From the NCBI GenBank assembly GCA_029448655.1, contig JACCLO010000016.1:372001-436000 (forward strand): 64,000 nucleotides of DNA, written 5' to 3'. Made by a program: the position numbers and the translations under genes. This document shows positions 1 through 11,904 of this stretch, piece after piece. Every line of letters starts with the position of its first letter. Within the stretch, counting starts at the first letter, position 1. The notes beneath the pieces are model-generated. The model did no database searches, was not told the DNA's origin, and saw only the letters and a list, made by a program, of their open reading frames with translations. The DNA is from Wolfiporia cocos (lineage: Eukaryota > Basidiomycota > Agaricomycetes > Polyporales > Phaeolaceae).

Positions 1-1
1 G

Positions 2-275
2 CTTCAAGCTTGCTATTCTGGCCCTCTTTTCATCAACAGCCATCCTCGAGATCTACACGAGGCCTTACGCTATGGCCTCGTTATGCGTTCTCATGCTTTC
101 AACTCGGACTTGGCACAATCGGCAAAGTTCAGGTCTCTTGATAGCCTGACTGGGATAAGCTCCGAATCCAGGTAACTGTGCTCATTTATTCTCATACGGC
201 ATCAGCTCCAATTTTTATGCCACATCCAGCAGCTACCAACATCGCGGAGCGGTCATGGTCCATTGTAGACGTTGA
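2..275 (+). CDS. possible 3' end of a gene cut by the window edge
   Basis: An open frame runs from base 2 and ends at a TAA at 173-175. Alternatively it is spliced across a short intron at 172-229 (GTAACT donor, CCAG acceptor) to a stop at 273-275. The peptide has ordinary composition and includes the segment YGLVMRSHAFNSDLAQSAKF. I do not recognise the family. A second frame over the same bases is also open and more hydrophobic, so the frame is uncertain. The entry marks a likely partial gene whose body lies to the left of the window. Confidence 0.3.
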
Positions 276-1786
276 ACAATGCATAGGAGTCTAATATGAC
301 GCATCCCTCCGTGATACGTGCGCATATGCTCAGCTTGCGGGTGTGCAGAATGGCGAACTGAACTCTACAATCCTGTGTTTCCTTCCTCTTCGTGGTTGCC
401 ACGGTATCTCAACTGTGGGAGTCAACTAATCTTGTGAAGAGACCATCAGCAAACGCACAGCAAAAAGTTATTCTAGCAGGCGACTCCGATGACAGTGCTG
501 AATAGCATGCATGCATGCAACGCCGCAATGCTGGCGACCCCACCATTCTTGTGCTGGTGCTCCGGGACCTGTCCAATTTCTGTGACGGCAGACAGAGGCC
601 TTCTTCTCTGCTGCTCGTTACCATCCATCTCGTTCTTTCAGAATCATCATATAGCTGATGATCCATGCTCGTGGAGGACGCGCCGAAGGCAGGCCCCGCA
701 AACCCGGTATCCGGACCTGGCAGCTCTCGTTGCTTATGGTGTCGCATTTCCATGCTTACTAGCCAGCCGCCCCTGGGTCTGTCTCGCTCAAGCTGCTGTT
801 ACTCGCTTCTCTCCGTCTATCGGAAATCGATGTCAAATTACACTAGCACACCCAATGTTCTCGGTGCGTGTTCAACCTCCTCGGAAGGCATTGCGCATAG
901 TAGGTCTTGCTTTGGATGATCCGTGTCGATTCGTGTTGCTGTGGTTATACAGTAACGGCTGTAGACTTCTCTCTCCACATCGCAAGGCTGAAGCGACGGC
1001 GCTATTTTGCTGCCATCCGTCTTGAAATTCTATGCGGAACATTAGAAAATTTCCGACTACCTTGTTGATCAATATCAACTCAGGGTGGTTTCTCACCGTA
1101 TCAAAACAGCACGCTGCCCCGTGTTCGCTTAGACAGAAGCTAACGTGAGCAGTAATTCAACTGCTCGATCACCGCATCGTGGCCAACATATGTTTTAACG
1201 CATGGATCCGTCTACGGACCTAAAATACAGCCACTAAAATTTGTGGAGGTTCTCCCGAACACCACTTAAATCATGTGACCAATGTGAGTACGGCTCCAAA
1301 ATTATGCAGGGTTGTGATTCTAATTCTGATCAGTCAAAACAAACTTTTCTGAGATTGCGTGATCGGCTGACGTCCAATCATCCGCCAAACTCAACGCTGT
1401 TTTGACTCATTTACGACCAGAGGCATGGACAAGTCATGGCCGGAATTGGTCATCGCTCAGAGGTGCTGGGTGCTGTGACATGCCACTCGGAGTTTCAATG
1501 TCAGATCCATCGGTGATCGGGCCTCGGACAGAACGATCACGTGATCTCACACGCTGCAAACGCATGTTGCGCTGGAATTGGCCTCGCAGCCACCTCGATC
1601 CCACCATTGCTCGCCATCCATGATTTATCCCCCAACGCGCACTTGACCACAGCACATTCCTTGCTTTACGATAACATGTATCTCACGGACGGTGCCAGCG
1701 GTGCGTTAGATTCTGCAGTGAAACTGACACTATAACCTATAAATGATGATATTGCAGACACAGCATCATATCGCAGCCGATACTCC
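276..1786. other. intergenic, no supported gene
   Basis: Several overlapping open frames of 70-180 codons exist on both strands at about 410-1100 and 1400-1740. None has splice signals, a recognisable motif or composition favouring one frame, and frames on opposite strands overlap. I see no tRNA or repeat. The last few hundred bases probably hold the promoter and 5' UTR of the serine-rich gene that starts at 1787. Confidence 0.4.
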
Positions 1787-3147
1787 ATGTATGGCTCATT
1801 ACAGCGCCCAATGCAACGCCCGCCAACACCCTCCAGCGTCTCTGCACTTGACACCAATTTCGACGCAATGACTACCGAGGCGCCTACTGACTGGGGCAGT
1901 GGCGTTGACCGCCGACAAGGCAACGGCTACGAGGAATCTGTCAGCGGATACCAGAACTACGTAAAAGAAATGGAAAGGAAGATCTTAGTCGAAGACGGCT
2001 ACGAACCCTCCGACGCTCAGCCAAGTGCCAGCTCCGTACGACAGCCGACACAGAATGCATATCGCAGCGAGCGGAGTGGCGGATCGAGAGTCGAGGGGAG
2101 TAGGAGGAGCGTCAGTCGTGCAGAGACGCCACTCAACGCCAGGATAGTGAGTGGGAGGCAAGGCAGGATGGAGCTTGTCGAGCACGCAGTCAGGGAGGAA
2201 GGCCCTAATCGCACGATATCTATGTGGCGCGAGCGCGTTGCCGATAGCAGTTCCGGGAGTGACGGGAACGAGGATGGGTCTAGGAACGCTTCAGACAGCA
2301 ATGCCTCACAGCGCAGGGTGACATCTGACAACTCACGCCTTCGACGGCGGGCGATGACTATTGGGCCTAGTAGTCTCAAGGGTAGTGGTAGTGGCGTATC
2401 AGCACCTGGTCGGGCAGGCAAGGTCTCATGGGAACGGAGTGAGGTAAGTCCTTCAAGCTGCTTGTGGTTATCAGTCTGGTTGCATCCATCAGTCTGACGA
2501 TGATTTCCTCACAGTATATGGTGGCCTATCAGCCAAGCCCCAGAGGAGGTTTTCCGCAGCCGCTGTACGCGCAATCAGAGAACGGCCACATGGTTCCGTT
2601 CCCTACAGCGACTCATGAGCCCGAATCCGCGGGCCTAAGGTCACCGCAAACGATGCCGCATGCTCCTATGTCCCCGATTGCATCCTCAAGGCGCAGGTCG
2701 TCCGTGCGATCGTCACTGGGGCGAAGTGAAGTAAGCACCTTGGGGCTATCTTGCCGCTGCCCCATTAACGGAATGGTTTGGTTGCAGTATCTTATAACGC
2801 CACCGAGAAGCGGCGGGAGCTCTGGAAGCTCGCCGAGCCCCAAGCTGTTCACTCAGCACCAGCTATCCCCGGTGAACCGGAGATCATCAAACCTTGCAGA
2901 GACGGCAGCGCCATCGAAGGTTATGCTCAACTCACATGTGGATCTGATTTTGGCGTCGTGCGATCCTCCCCTCAATCACCTCAAACCAATCTTGTTCGAA
3001 CTGGGAATCGAGCGCTTAGAACACCTCCGCGCGATCGCCAAACTCAGTGAGGAAACGCGGGATCGCGAAATAAAAGAAGAGGCTCTCAGGATGGGCATGA
3101 CGATTGTAGAGTGGGCTATTCTGCTGGATAAGATACATTCGCTATGA
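1787..3147 (+). CDS. conserved-looking serine-rich hypothetical protein with helical C-terminal domain
   Basis: Three exons (1787-2443, 2515-2730, 2788-3147), joined in phase 0 by GTAAGT and GTAAGC donors and CAG acceptors, give about 410 residues. The first 330 residues are rich in Ser, Arg, Gly and Pro and probably disordered. The last 70 residues form a charged helical segment (for example HLRAIAKLSEETRDREIKEE) ending in a hydrophobic stretch, which looks like a small helical interaction domain of SAM-like type. I cannot name a function. Exons 1 and 2 both end in the residues RSE and the next exon starts with Tyr, which suggests an internal exon duplication. The start is the first ATG of the open frame; an upstream non-coding exon is possible. 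Confidence 0.65.
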
Positions 3148-3504
3148 AGGTGAGGATGAGGATTGTTGTATCGCTATGCCTACACTTTTACTCCGGGGTC
3201 GTTTACTCATCACTAGTAGTCTTCGTTCTCGTGTACTATATCTGATAGACTGCACAATCTGTACACATACATCACGGTCTTGTGTATGAGTGTCAGCAAT
3301 GCTAATGTATCCTATTTTGCCCTTGATGGGAAGCTTGATGACTAGAAGCGCCGTTAGAGCCTCGTAGTGACAGCGTAACATGTGGCGTTAATCTCAGCTA
3401 CTAAGATAAACCGAAGGGTTCAAATGCAAATTCGGTCTTGACAGATCGATAATTGGCGACGATAGCCGTAAATACAAACCTTTATTCATAGTCGCTATGA
3501 TATG

Positions 3505-5133
3505 CTATGTTCTAGTCGATGCATTAAGGCGGTCCTCTACGGCTTCGGCGTCATCCAGTGTGAGCACCTCAAAGTGTCCAGTCTGCCCGTGTCGCGAAGT
3601 AACCAGAAAGCGATATGGCTCCACTTCGTCAACAACCAACGACTCTTCGCCGTTCATGATCTGCTGATTGAACGAGATGTATATTAATGTTGGGATCAAG
3701 GACGTCAACTCCGACGCGGCCTGCAGTATCTGAGGTTCCTCGAGGTATGCGGCAATCTCGTAATCGACTTGGAATCCGATATGCAGACCTAAGAGAGGAA
3801 GCTTGCTCATGAGCCTGGCGCGTTGTATCTAGCCATGCTATAAGTGAGTCAACGCCTCATACACAGTACAATATATTGCTTACGATCCAATCAATGCTAC
3901 CATCCGTATGGCCGAGGTTAATCCTGAGAAATTTGACGGAGGATATACTATTCATGATGGATACTAAATGTTCGTCTTTAACGTAGAAATGGTCAGGGGG
4001 GTCGTCGTCTTCGCCGGTATCGATTGCGAGGACTATCGGATCCATTCTTGCAATAAAGCTGAAAGTATCTGGTGTGTAGTCTCCAAAAAACGTAAGCCGG
4101 CGGACAGGGCCCGCTAACGGTAACCCAGAGTATCCTTGATATGCACGGCAGATAAGAGTGTCCAAAGATGGCCATTGCACGAGAGGATGAGTTGGGGAAA
4201 GTGAGAGGTTGCACGTGGTGCAAAGGTGTGCGACGTTGGGGAAGGACAAAGGCCAAGTTTCGATACTAGAGGTATTGCCTCCAACCCACAAATAGCGGAG
4301 GGTTGGACAGGTGATGTTTGAGCTGAGGGCTTCTAGCAGCCGCCCAGCCTCCGGAATGGAGAGAAATCTGAGTGAATGGAAACACCCTTGTGACATTGCC
4401 CATCGAAAGGCTACTCCCTCGATCTCGTCTACGTCGCAGTCTTCATCCTCATGCCTGATGGATAGCTCTCGTAGATTACAGACGATCCCTGACCATGGGA
4501 TGTATCGGATGCTAGTTGAATGCAACGTGAGGTCCTCGAGGCGAGGCATAGCCGCTAGCGCATAAGAGATATGTGGCTGGCATACGAACATCCCGTCCAT
4601 ATTCTGCAATTCGAGCCGCTCGAGTCCGGTTGCATGTCCGAATACTTGAGCGAATTGCATTAAGAGCTCCCCGAAAAAACGACGCTGGCGCGTGCGTCCT
4701 ACGGTGCCAATGACCACCGAAAATGCATGGCCGTTTACTTTGAGATCCCGGATAGAGAGTGGACGACGTGGGAAATCGGAGAGCATGAATGAGCAGAATT
4801 CGGCAACGCGCTGTAGGCTACTCCTCTCGTCAGGATGCCATATTGTATGTAGCGGCATGTCATCGTCCCAGTGCAAGCTGATTTCGGACAGTGCGCGAGG
4901 AAGAGCAATGTCGTATGCCTTGCGGCAGGTCCTCGAGAGTTGCTTCGCATCGTCGCTGGAGGTGTACGAAAGTACTTTTCCAAGGATATCGTCGCTCAGC
5001 GAGAATAGAGTGGTATACGCGTGGGTCCTGTGTACTCAGAAATCAGTCTCGATGATATCGCGATGACGACTATATTAACTCACATATGGAAATGTGGCGC
5101 AATTGGGCTATGCGAGTGGCACATAGAGGACAT
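3505..5133 (-). CDS. F-box protein with leucine-rich-repeat-like region
   Basis: Three exons on the minus strand (5133-5084, 5027-3884, 3828-3505) give about 505 residues. Residues 25-60 carry an F-box-like helix pattern (LSDDILGKVLSYTSSDDAKQ followed by LSRTCRKAYD), which in this family binds Skp1 in an SCF ubiquitin ligase. The remainder has repeated amphipathic Leu-rich segments of the kind seen in the degenerate LRR proteins that many basidiomycetes carry in large numbers. The first intron has a GTGAGT donor. The last intron needs the second of two nearby TAG acceptors to keep the frame. The substrate is unknown. The family is expansion-prone, so orthology to a named gene is not expected. 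Confidence 0.75.
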
Positions 5134-7168
5134 CGCTTCCGTGAAATACAATGGCACGAATTGTAGTACTGGATTTGAGAGATGACGCGTCGAATGCTGC
5201 TGAGCGAACTGCATACTTGCCTTTATCTACCTCCCATATTGTTTCGTTGTTTGGTCGATCCAGTCCGGTAGGCGCCAGTCATCCTAGCCCGCCGTTCTGT
5301 GTTGATTCAAGATGCCAACTCTGGCATGGGTGAGGTACATGGGTGAAGTACAAGGATGAGGTACGAGTCCTGCACCGCGTGTGTGGCGTTCCGCCTGGCG
5401 ACAAGCATCTCACGTGACCGTGCCCCCCCCAGGCGACTGGTCTCTCGTCTCTTGTTCCGTCGTCATCTACCCCTTGCTTTCAACACTGAAAGCTGTTCGT
5501 TGTGCCTAGTAACTCTGTCTACTTGATGCTCATCTCACCGATCTGACCGTAGGTGCAGGCTTCAACAACGATCGCGAGTACGGGAAAGGCAAAGAGGGCC
5601 AGGAACCAGTTCCAGGTCCTTATATATGCATACAACACGGTACATATACATACGACGCGGTGCATAACGTCCTCCAGAACTCTCCACCACAAGAATCTCT
5701 CCTTTTGGCCTTCCGCCCAATGTACAGGACCAGAAGCCAGTCTGGCACCGATGCTAATCCGGCCCCGTTGCCGCAATACAACCTCTCGCCCCCTTTGGCA
5801 TCAGACTTAAGCACCCCCAAAACGTTCCCGCCAGTCGGACCAGCGCACCCACGCCTGTAGGAGGGCTCCCGTGAGCCAATGTGTCCCCCCGTGACCACGG
5901 CACAGTGCCACCGACGACCTCTGCCGCAGACGACACAGGTGAGTCACGGACCATACACCAGCACCGCCATAGGACGACGCTGGAGGCAGCCAGGCAGACC
6001 GCTACCCTCTGCCGCCATCAAACGCCCGGCCTCTGATCCCAAGCCTGTGTTCTCGCGATTGGGCTTCGGCCTCGCCTATCTGCAGCTCAAACCGCCGCCG
6101 CCTCGCACGCCCTATCTCTAGCTAGACCCCCTTCTCTCCATATAGAAGCTCGCGGCTCGGGTTCTTTGTATTGACCTCGTCGCTCTGAAATTTCACTGCT
6201 GCCGCCGCCGCATTCAGTAGAGCAAAACGCCGGTCGGCAGCAACTGGCGTCACCCTAAGGCCGGGCAGTGCGATAGTGGCGAGAGCCTGTAAGGAGCATA
6301 CCGAACAATGAGAGAATGTGGGGCTTTTGTCGCATAGCGTTCGGCTATGACTAGAGGTTGCACTCGTCTGATGGCGTGCCCCAAGACATTGACAACTTAC
6401 CGACGAGGAATGCGATGGTCTGCGTCATACAAAACGGTTCAAAGTCTTGGGCCGAGATCCCCCCGGGACCATCCTGCACGACAGCCAGGCACCAGCTCCA
6501 GCTCATCGGAGTCTTCCTCTTCTCTACCTTCTCGTATGACAAAACTCGCGTATGACAAACCTCGCAACATGCCACCCAAACGCATGGAGATACTATACAG
6601 AAGCCGCTCTCGACGGTGGACACCCATCATCTCGGGAACCACACTCGTATTCGCCGGTGTCAGTGTAGTGCGTCGCATGATCGGTTTGATCAGCATTGTG
6701 CATCACGATGGTACACTTGTTGTACATGCTCGGATTGGCACGGCATGTGTCCACGTCCTGGCGCTATGTATGACTAACCTTTTGGGACGATGCAGTGGGC
6801 TGAACTCTCGCGGACCCGGACTCTCCAGGAGCTATGCTAAGTCATACATTCGATGACCGGTTTACCTCCGTATTCTAGAACTCCTCCATTGCAGCAATCC
6901 ACACGCTTCGTCACTCGACACGGCGAGACTTGAATGTACCACTCGCTCGCAATCCGGTACCCGCGATCATGCGGTTACCGAACGGTCACGCGGCATTGTG
7001 AGTGCGATGATTCGCTTTAGACAACGTCCGTGGATTCATTAAGAAAACCGGGAGAATTGCGGACATCACGGCTTCCAAAAGGCTTGTGACCGCCGCCTGT
7101 GTGCCTTTGATCAGCGGGAGAATTCGTCGAGCTTCACATTTTCTCTGCCTCTAAGCGGCACCGCTGTG
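5134..7168. other. intergenic, no supported gene
   Basis: About 2 kb between the F-box gene and the glucuronoyl esterase promoter. Many short frames occur on both strands at 5500-6120 and 6350-6860 but none shows a motif or consistent splice structure. A short tandem repeat lies at 5327-5366 and a C-run near 5424. A small unrecognised gene at 6350-6860 cannot be excluded. Confidence 0.4.
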
Positions 7169-7175
7169 TATAAAG
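7169..7175 (+). promoter_or_regulatory. TATA box of the glucuronoyl esterase gene
   Basis: The heptamer TATAAAG sits about 65 bp upstream of the chosen ATG at 7236, a usual place for a TATA element in a strongly regulated fungal secreted-enzyme gene. Seen directly; its function is inferred. Confidence 0.6.
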
Positions 7176-7235
7176 AGGAGTGGAGCGGGAGTGGAGCTAT
7201 CAAGGGTAGGATTGAAGACAGTTGGTCCACATACG

Positions 7236-8579
7236 ATGGCTTCAAGCTCTCGTTTCGCCGCGCTCCTCCTCCTTGCGCTTCCCGCTCTTGCGCTCCCACC
7301 CTCGCAGGTGGTACCGCGGGCTGGTCAGCCTTGATTATCACCTAGTCCTACTTGCATGGGCTGAACTGTTCTCATCCACAGCGTGCGCAACGCCGTCCAC
7401 CGTCCCCGGGTACAACAACGATCGCCTCCCCGATCCGTTTTTGTTCGACGACGGCACCGCCGTCACCTCTTCTGCCGATTGGGACTGCCGCCGCAGCCAA
7501 ATCGCCGCCGTCGTGCAGGGCTACGAGGCCGGATACCTCCCTCCGCAGCCTCCGATCGTCTCGGCGACGTTTTCCTCGTCCGATGGGACGGGGAACTTGA
7601 CTGTGACCGCCGGCTTGAGCTCAGACAACACGATCTCCTTTTCGGAGCCGATCACCTACCCGTCGGGCTCTGCGCCTGCGGCCGGGTGGCCATTGGTTAT
7701 TGCCTACGATGTGCTTAGCATCCCTGTTCCGGACGGGGTAGGTCGACACAAGCCTTCTGAGACCCCGTCGACCGCTAGCTGACGGACAACTGCTAGATTG
7801 CCGTGCTGGTCTACAACAACGACGACATCGCGCAGGAGAACGACCTCAGCAGCCGCGGCGTCGGCTTGTTCTACGACCTCTACGGCACTGACGCGACAGC
7901 CTCCGCGATGACCGCCTGGGTCTGGGGCGTGAGCCGGATCATCGACGCGCTCGAGACCACCCCCGCGGCGAACATCAACACGGCCAAGATTGCGGTGACC
8001 GGCTGCTCGCGCGACGGCAAGGGCGCGCTCATGGCGGGCGCGTTCGAGCCGCGCGTCGCGCTCACGATCCCGCAGGAGTCCGGCTCGGGCGGGGACACGT
8101 GCTGGCGGCTGTCCAAGTACGAGCAGGACAGCGGCGACGTGGTGCAGCAGGCGACGGAGATCGTGACGGAGAACGTCTGGTTCTCGACCAACTTTGACAA
8201 CTACGTGAACAACCTCAGCGTGCTCCCGTACGACCACCACGAGCTCGCGGCCATGGTCGCCCCGCGCCCGCTGCTTTCGTACGAGAACACGGAGTACGAG
8301 TGGCTGAGCCCCCTCAGCGCGTATGGGTGCATGTCTGCAGCACACACTGTGTATGAGGCTCTGGGCATCCCGGACTACCATGGCTTCGTCCAAGTCGGGA
8401 ACCACAGCCACTGCTACTTCCCCGACACGCTCGACGACTCTTTGTACGCGTTCTTCGACAGGTTCCTGCTGGACGAGGAGGACGTCAGCACGGACTACTT
8501 CACCACCAACTACCAGTTCAACGGCACGGTGTGGAATGCGAGCTACTGGATCAACTGGACCACTCCTCAACTTGACTGA
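7236..8579 (+). CDS. 4-O-methyl-glucuronoyl methylesterase (glucuronoyl esterase, CE15)
   Basis: This secreted enzyme cleaves ester links between glucuronoxylan and lignin. Exons 7236-7323, 7382-7737 and 7797-8579 give 408 residues. Residues 1-20 form a clear signal peptide (Ala/Leu-rich core). The family nucleophile motif GCSRDGKG places the catalytic Ser at about 219. Glu 242 lies in PQESGSGGD, at the same 23-residue spacing as in characterised CE15 enzymes. The catalytic His lies in HSHC at about 351-353. Many N-glycosylation sequons occur near the C-terminus. There is no CBM1 module, so this is a catalytic-domain-only form. A TATA box lies just upstream. The tandem neighbour (sulfite oxidase type) is functionally unrelated. 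Family assignment is very secure; the exact N-terminal splice is inferred from phase. Confidence 0.93.
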
Positions 8580-9551
8580 GCGGACTATCCCTGTTCGGTG
8601 AGTCGAGTGCAGCGTGGTGGTAGAATCTGCCGGGCTGACTACAAACATGCAGCGCGAGGTGATATGCTATCGAGTCAGGCGATTTTAGGGCGCATTATGG
8701 GATGTTGTCATCGACAGTACTCATAAATGCATGAAGTTGGCAGCAATGATACATTTGGAGACATACGAAGTGAACGACCGCCATTCACTGCCGGTGTTCT
8801 GTTGAACGCCGATGTTCTGTCACCGTGGCTGTGCATGTCGACATTCAGGCGCTACAACTGGTTTTTGTAGATCCATGAGCGGTGTGGTCGGATGCCAACC
8901 CTCCTTGACTTCAATCACGATCGTATTAACCGCATATCAGCTCGAATTGGCGGTCAGATAGTGAGTGCAGTGGGCACAAGTGTGCTTCAAGGCTCACTTG
9001 AAGCGACGCGAGTGGCTAGATCGCGGTGGATCTGAATCTGGCTGGAGTGCGCGGATCAGCGTTCGATCACCCGATCGGCGGGGGACCCAATACGGTATCG
9101 TCGTTCGTCGTTCGCGCCACATCCCGTCGCACACGGTGAACGTCAGTTGGCTGCATTGCTTTATCCCGTAAACCTACGAGCATGCCTGAGCCGCGAACAC
9201 ACCGCAGACGCTGCGATAACGGGATGACGCCATAGGACATGTGATGCAGAATAGGATGCATCCGCTGTCACTCACTTCGTCGTGCATGGATTGGAGCGCG
9301 TTCTATTGGCCACTTTCTCCCGCATTCATTTTATCGCCCGAAATGGGATCGAACCCAGAATAGAACGGCGAGTCACGGGCATCCTGGTAGAGAATCATGC
9401 TAAATGGGATAGCGCGCTGTGGCTATCGTGGAACGGGCGCGTCATTGGCAGCTGGCACGGCTCATATGAGCTGCTGGCCCTGTCCCCCGCCCTCTTGTCC
9501 CCATCCACGAGCATCTGCACGATCCCCTCACCAACTACATATTCATACACC
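8580..9551. other. intergenic, no supported gene
   Basis: Spacer between two plus-strand genes. It holds the 3' UTR of the esterase and the promoter of the molybdenum enzyme, with ATTGG (inverted CCAAT) boxes at about 9305 and 9444. A tRNA B-box-like palindrome lies near 9345-9358 but no tRNA folds around it. Confidence 0.4.
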
Positions 9552-11904
9552 ATGGAGAGCTCTGCGATGCTCGACCAGCTCTTCCCGGAGGAGAAGCCCG
9601 GCTGGCGAGGGTATATCCTGCGGTGCCATCACGCCGCCCACCGCTGATCATGATCTCCAATCTGCGCAGCTACATCGAGTGGGAAAACTACCCGGAGCGC
9701 AAGGAGGCCGCCGCCAAGATCCTGCTCTCCAACAAGTTCACCCCGAGCCCCGGTGCGCCCGCTGACCCGCATACACCCGCGCCCGCGCAGCAGCAGCTGA
9801 CCGCGGCACGCAGAGTTCCAGCTCGTCCCGCTCCCGCAGACGAACCCGGTGCTCGTCGGCCACCGCTGGAAGGAGTACCACGAGGTGCTCGGCCTGCGCC
9901 GCATCGTCGACTTCAGCTGGGAGACGGTCCTGAAGGAGAAGCCGGACATGATCCATCTCCTTGACTTCCCCTACAATGGCGAGACGCCGCGCGCGCCGCT
10001 CCTCGCGGGCAAGATCACGGACAACAAGTACCACTTGTGCGTGCGCGCCTCGCGCCTTGTCCCCGGCCGCTGATCGCTGAGCGTGCGGACGGACGACTGA
10101 TGGACACGTACACAGCGTGCGCAACCACGGCGGCGTGCCCGACATCGACGAGGACGCGTTCGAGCTCGAGATCACCGGGCTTGTGAACACGCCCGTGAAG
10201 CTGACCATGAAGGACCTCAAGGACGCGAGCAAGTTCCCGTGCGTAAGCGCCGCTCTACCCGCGCCGCACGTGCCGCTGATGCGCCCTACGCCGCAGGCAG
10301 ATCACCGTCGCGGTCACGCTCCAGTGCAGCGGCACGCGCCGCATCGAGCAGATCCAGCAGTACCCCGGCGACGGCGACGAGCTGATCAACGCGGTGAGCG
10401 CGGCGCTCCTCCCTCCGGGATGGTCTGCTAAACGCTGATTGTTGTGCGTGGTGCCAGCCGTGGGGCGAGGGCGCGATGTAAGCGCGTTAGGATAGACTTG
10501 TGCCGCGCCGTGCTGACTGCTATGTGTCGCAGCGGCACCGCCGTGTACCGCGGCGTCTCGCTCAAGAAGGTGCTCAAGCACGCCTGCGGCGGCCTCAAGC
10601 CCGAGGCGCGGCACGTCGAGTTTGTCGGCGCAGACACGTACTTCAAGTGAGCTCCCTCGCCTTCCCCCCTAATTCCTCTCACCCCCCTCCCCTCCCCCAG
10701 GAAAAACACCGTGTACAACTACGCGGTCTCGGTGCCGACGCGCAAGGTGCGGCAGGCGGACGAGGTGATCCTCGCGTGGGAGATGAACGGCGCGCCGCTG
10801 CCCAAGATGCACGGCTTCCCGCTCCGCGCCGTCGTCGCGGGCGTCATCGGCGCACGCAGCACAAAGTGGCTCTACCGCATCAACGTCCTCGCCGAGCCCA
10901 GCCTCGGGCCCGTCCAGGCGCAGGAGTACCTGTACTACACCAGCCAGGTGCATCCCCCCCGCGCGGGCTAAGGGTGGATGGTCACTGACGGTGATGGGGG
11001 CGTGTGCGGCAGATCGGGAAGCACAACGTGAAGTACTCGAACGGATTCTCGATACAGAACATGCCTGTCTCGTGCGTCGCCGTATTGGCATTGCGTGGCG
11101 CCGGGAGTGGCTGAACGGACCTGCAGGAGCGCGATCATCTTCCCGCAGGAGAAGGACGTCGTCGTGCACGATGGCGCGATCAGCCTGCGCGGATGGGCGT
11201 ACAGCGGCGGTGGGAACTGGCCGCAGCGCGTCGAGGTCTCGCCGGACGGGTGCGTCCCCCCTCCTCTACTCCTCCCTTTCAGTTATTTCTACCCTTCCCT
11301 TCCCACTCTTCCCCCCCCGCTCACGCACCACGCAGGGGCCACGTCTGGTACGCCGTCGACGAGGACGACATGACTGAGAAGGTGCGCGCATTCCTTCGCT
11401 TTACGGTGTCCCTCGGCTGGCTGACGACGGCCTGCGGCACGGCGTGTGGCGTGGGTAGCATTACCACACGTGGCGCCTGTGGACGATCAGCGTGCCCGTC
11501 GACGCGGAGGGGTGGATCGAGTTCTGCGTGCGCACGTGGGACTCGTCGTGCAACACCGAGCCGACGTTCGTGCGCTCCGCGTGGAAGTGAGCCCCCCCCC
11601 CCTCCTCCTCGTTCTGTCCGTGATGCACATCGCTGACCCCGCGCGCTCGCTCGCATCGCCGCCCGCGTCCGCCGCCACGCCGCCCGCGCGCTGCAGCTGG
11701 GACCTGCACGTCACCTCGTCGTGCCACCGCATCAAGATATACAGCATCAACAGGTCGAAGCCCGCGACGGCCGCGCGCCTCGCAGAGTATGCGCGCCGCG
11801 GGGAGAGCATCACACCCATCACGCGCCCCGTCGAGTGGTCCCTCGAGGACCCGGTCGAGTGCCTCGCGCAGCGGCGCAAGCACCCGCGCGAGCCGGTGGA
11901 CTAG
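9552..11904 (+). CDS. sulfite-oxidase-type molybdenum cofactor oxidoreductase
   Basis: Predicted to oxidise sulfite to sulfate with a molybdopterin cofactor. Thirteen exons can be joined in frame (9552-9610, 9670-9752, 9814-10036, 10116-10238, 10297-10393, 10457-10476, 10533-10646, 10701-10947, 11013-11071, 11127-11249, 11336-11381, 11459-11586, 11697-11904) into about 509 residues. The Mo-binding domain contains the Cys ligand in LQCSGTRR (Cys about 173), followed by the family PWGEGAIGTAVYRGV region and the substrate/cofactor stretch KMHGFPLRAVVAGVIGARSTKW. The C-terminal half is the dimerisation domain with SSAIIFP and RGWAYSGGG. No cytochrome b5 heme domain precedes it, as in plant sulfite oxidase. 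No peroxisomal targeting tripeptide is evident (the end reads REPVD). GC content is high and most donors are GTGCGT-like. Confidence 0.9.

Noticed and set aside
489..1025. 178-codon plus-strand open frame near the left edge
   Set aside because: It is Cys-rich without pattern and is overlapped by a minus frame (409-753) and another plus frame; no splice logic or domain.
7704..8648. 314-codon minus-strand frame antisense to the glucuronoyl esterase
   Set aside because: It mirrors the GC-rich third codon positions of a well-identified gene; its Val/Arg-rich composition is an antisense shadow.
9330..9420. tRNA-like B-box (GGGTTCGATCCC on the minus strand)
   Set aside because: The T-arm pairing fails beyond a few base pairs, and no matching acceptor stem, D-arm or anticodon arm can be folded around it.
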